Assembly: GCF_000497045.1 (NCBI RefSeq)
Contig: NW_015961989.1
Coordinates: 124,001 to 188,000, forward strand
DNA: 64,000 nt
Source of the DNA: Kalmanozyma brasiliensis GHG001
Lineage: Eukaryota; Basidiomycota; Ustilaginomycetes; Ustilaginales
Direction: 5' to 3'
The notes below the pieces were generated by a model, which saw only the letters and a list, made by a program, of their open reading frames with translations, was not told the origin of the DNA and ran no database searches. Position numbers and translations under genes: made by a program. Each line of letters begins with the position of its first letter. Within the stretch, counting starts at the first letter, position 1. Of this stretch, positions 62,668 through 64,000 are shown piece after piece.

Positions 62668-64000
62668 ATGAACAGCGCCCAGCAACGAGCGGTGTCGGCG
62701 CTCGCACAGCGATCCGCATCTGGACTGGCGCGAGCCGCAGCATCCTCCAGCAAGGTCACTGAAAAGCCCGACTTCCTCGACCCTACCGACGATGCCACCT
62801 TTCAATCCCTCAAGAAGCTTCTTTCAGCTCCGTCTACAAGCACGCAGCACCTGAGCCTACTTTCTGACAGCACGCTCTACGGAAGCATCACCTACTACCT
62901 CAGCAAATTGGAGCTCGAGCATGTGGCCGAATTCGCCGGCGTCATTAGCTCCAGCGGCTGCCTCTGGACGCCTCCCCCTCCAGCGAACAAGCCTCCCTCA
63001 GCGGCGTCTGGCGCCGACAAGAAAGTGACATGGACTACCGAGCCTGGATCCTCTTCCAACACAATCGACAAGGCTGCCCCTGGTGGCGCGGGCAAACCTC
63101 ATCCGACAGGCACTCCGCCGGGTGCACCCAGCTCGCTGAGCACCTTTTTGATTTCACGGTCCACCAACATCTCGCAAGCCGTAGCTGCGGCGCTCACAAA
63201 GCGAGTCGATCTCATCGTGCGGTCCAAGAAGAATTCGACCGGCTGGGCAGCTCGCTCCGCGCTGTCGCACTACCTCAGCGCCATCATCCAAGGCATGGAC
63301 GATGCGGAACAGGTAGGCACACCAGAGTCTTGTCGAGCAGCAAAGGGTCTGCCGATCCCCCGCTTCGCCGTCATCGGAGGTCTGCTCAACGCTCTCTACT
63401 CGCTGAAAGATCAGAAGAAGCGCACGAGGGACATGTCGATCCTTGAAGAGATGGCTGCGCTGCGTGCGAACCCTGTGCTCGGTCTCAGCGTCCGTCGTCA
63501 CCTCAGCACGGTCGAAGACGAATGGATCGTGACACTTGCAGAGATTCTCGACCATCTCCATGGACACACGGCGTCCGCCGGAGAAAGCGTCTCAGCTGCA
63601 ACTGGCAGCAACGATGACGATCAGCACATCGACGAATGGGAGGCTGAGTTCCGCAAACGCACCGCAGCCGTGGCAGGCCCCGCAAGCATCACCTCGTTCG
63701 GCTCTAGACAGGCTTTGAGAGCCGCGCTCAGCGATGTCCGCGACGTGCCTCTGTACATGGCAGCGCAACTGGCACCCTTCGTGCCTGACCGCAAGATCCA
63801 TGCTCTCGACCCGGTCCAGCTGACATCGGCAACGAGCGATGCCATCCTCTCGCTCTTCGAAGGTCCAGATCGCACTTCGTTCCTCTCCTTTCTCGCACAA
63901 GACGTTCACACGCAGACGTGCGGTAGCGATGAGCAAGTACAAATCACCGTCGACGCAAGCGGCGACACCGCCAAGGTGCTTCAGAGCATCCTCGACTCGA
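62668..64000 (+). CDS. Protein of unknown function, 3' end cut by window edge
   Basis: From ATG 62668 (MNSAQQRAVSALAQRS) the frame is open for 444 codons to the right edge, so the end is missing. I do not recognise a family. A short helical N-terminus is followed by FLDPTDDATFQSLKKLL and YGSITYYLSKLELEHV. A Pro/Ser-rich linker lies about 105-165, and several amphipathic helices follow (TKRVDLIVRSKKNSTGWAAR, FAVIGGLLNALYSLKDQ). The pattern of helices could be the start of a HEAT-repeat scaffold such as a Gcn1-type protein, but the similarity I can see is too weak to name it. Codon use matches its neighbours. Confidence 0.65.
   Translation, partial: MNSAQQRAVSALAQRSASGLARAAASSSKVTEKPDFLDPTDDATFQSLKKLLSAPSTSTQHLSLLSDSTLYGSITYYLSKLELEHVAEFAGVISSSGCLWTPPPPANKPPSAASGADKKVTWTTEPGSSSNTIDKAAPGGAGKPHPTGTPPGAPSSLSTFLISRSTNISQAVAAALTKRVDLIVRSKKNSTGWAARSALSHYLSAIIQGMDDAEQVGTPESCRAAKGLPIPRFAVIGGLLNALYSLKDQKKRTRDMSILEEMAALRANPVLGLSVRRHLSTVEDEWIVTLAEILDHLHGHTASAGESVSAATGSNDDDQHIDEWEAEFRKRTAAVAGPASITSFGSRQALRAALSDVRDVPLYMAAQLAPFVPDRKIHALDPVQLTSATSDAILSLFEGPDRTSFLSFLAQDVHTQTCGSDEQVQITVDASGDTAKVLQSILDS

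Noticed and set aside
62668..64000. Naming the truncated last gene GCN1
   Set aside because: The helical pattern is compatible, but no diagnostic motif is present in the visible 444 codons.

Overview
The window looks like nuclear DNA of a smut-type basidiomycete (Ustilaginales: Ustilago, Sporisorium, Pseudozyma or a relative). The basis is a compact, moderately GC-rich layout, mostly intron-less or intron-poor genes with short GTRNGT..YAG introns, pyrimidine-rich leaders, a dispersed 5S rRNA gene and a typical fungal gene set. The species cannot be named from the sequence alone. Coordinates were read by eye. Several apparent open frames begin at GTG or TTG, so starts were moved to the ATG that fits best.

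Layout. 1-5 kb: a GEN1/YEN1-type Holliday-junction resolvase (minus, cut by the left edge) divergent from a type-B carboxylesterase. 5.7-7.3 kb: a secreted fasciclin-domain protein. 7.3-11.9 kb: a long intergenic region and a GCN4/CPC1-like bZIP factor whose 5' end does not fit a simple model. 12.4-16.4 kb: monothiol glutaredoxin GRX5 convergent with the U5 snRNP GTPase SNU114. 16.9-21.4 kb: a SUT/GPH-type sugar transporter convergent with a PDCD2/TSR4-like protein. 22.6-27.6 kb: the cornichon cargo receptor ERV14 and a PP2A B56 subunit. 28.2-29.0 kb: a small secreted protein with eight cysteines and a short telomere-like tract. 29.4-36.2 kb: a BLM/Sgs1-type RecQ helicase divergent from an AT-hook protein. 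36.4-38.9 kb: SDHAF4 and a strongly codon-biased MFS-like carrier. 38.9-43 kb: a 2.7-kb stretch with no gene seen, a 5S rRNA gene and a MIS14/NSL1-like kinetochore gene. 43.5-49.3 kb: a large orphan, COA8 and CstF-64. 52.1-57.6 kb: a giant RhoGEF with a split DH domain. 57.8-64 kb: prefoldin subunit 1, an AIM18-like protein, GNA1, an orphan and a 3'-truncated gene.

Most genes are housekeeping genes rather than a cluster. Themes are recombination (GEN1, RecQ), RNA processing (SNU114, CstF-64), chromosome segregation and signalling (MIS14, B56, RhoGEF), secretion (ERV14), proteostasis (prefoldin, TSR4), mitochondrial assembly (GRX5, SDHAF4, COA8, AIM18) and cell-wall precursor supply (GNA1). 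I found no mobile element, CRISPR array or secondary-metabolite cluster. The items most worth following up are the bZIP 5' end, the eight-cysteine secreted protein, the RhoGEF with its split DH domain and upstream ORFs, and two PCNA-box-like motifs in the GEN1 tail.
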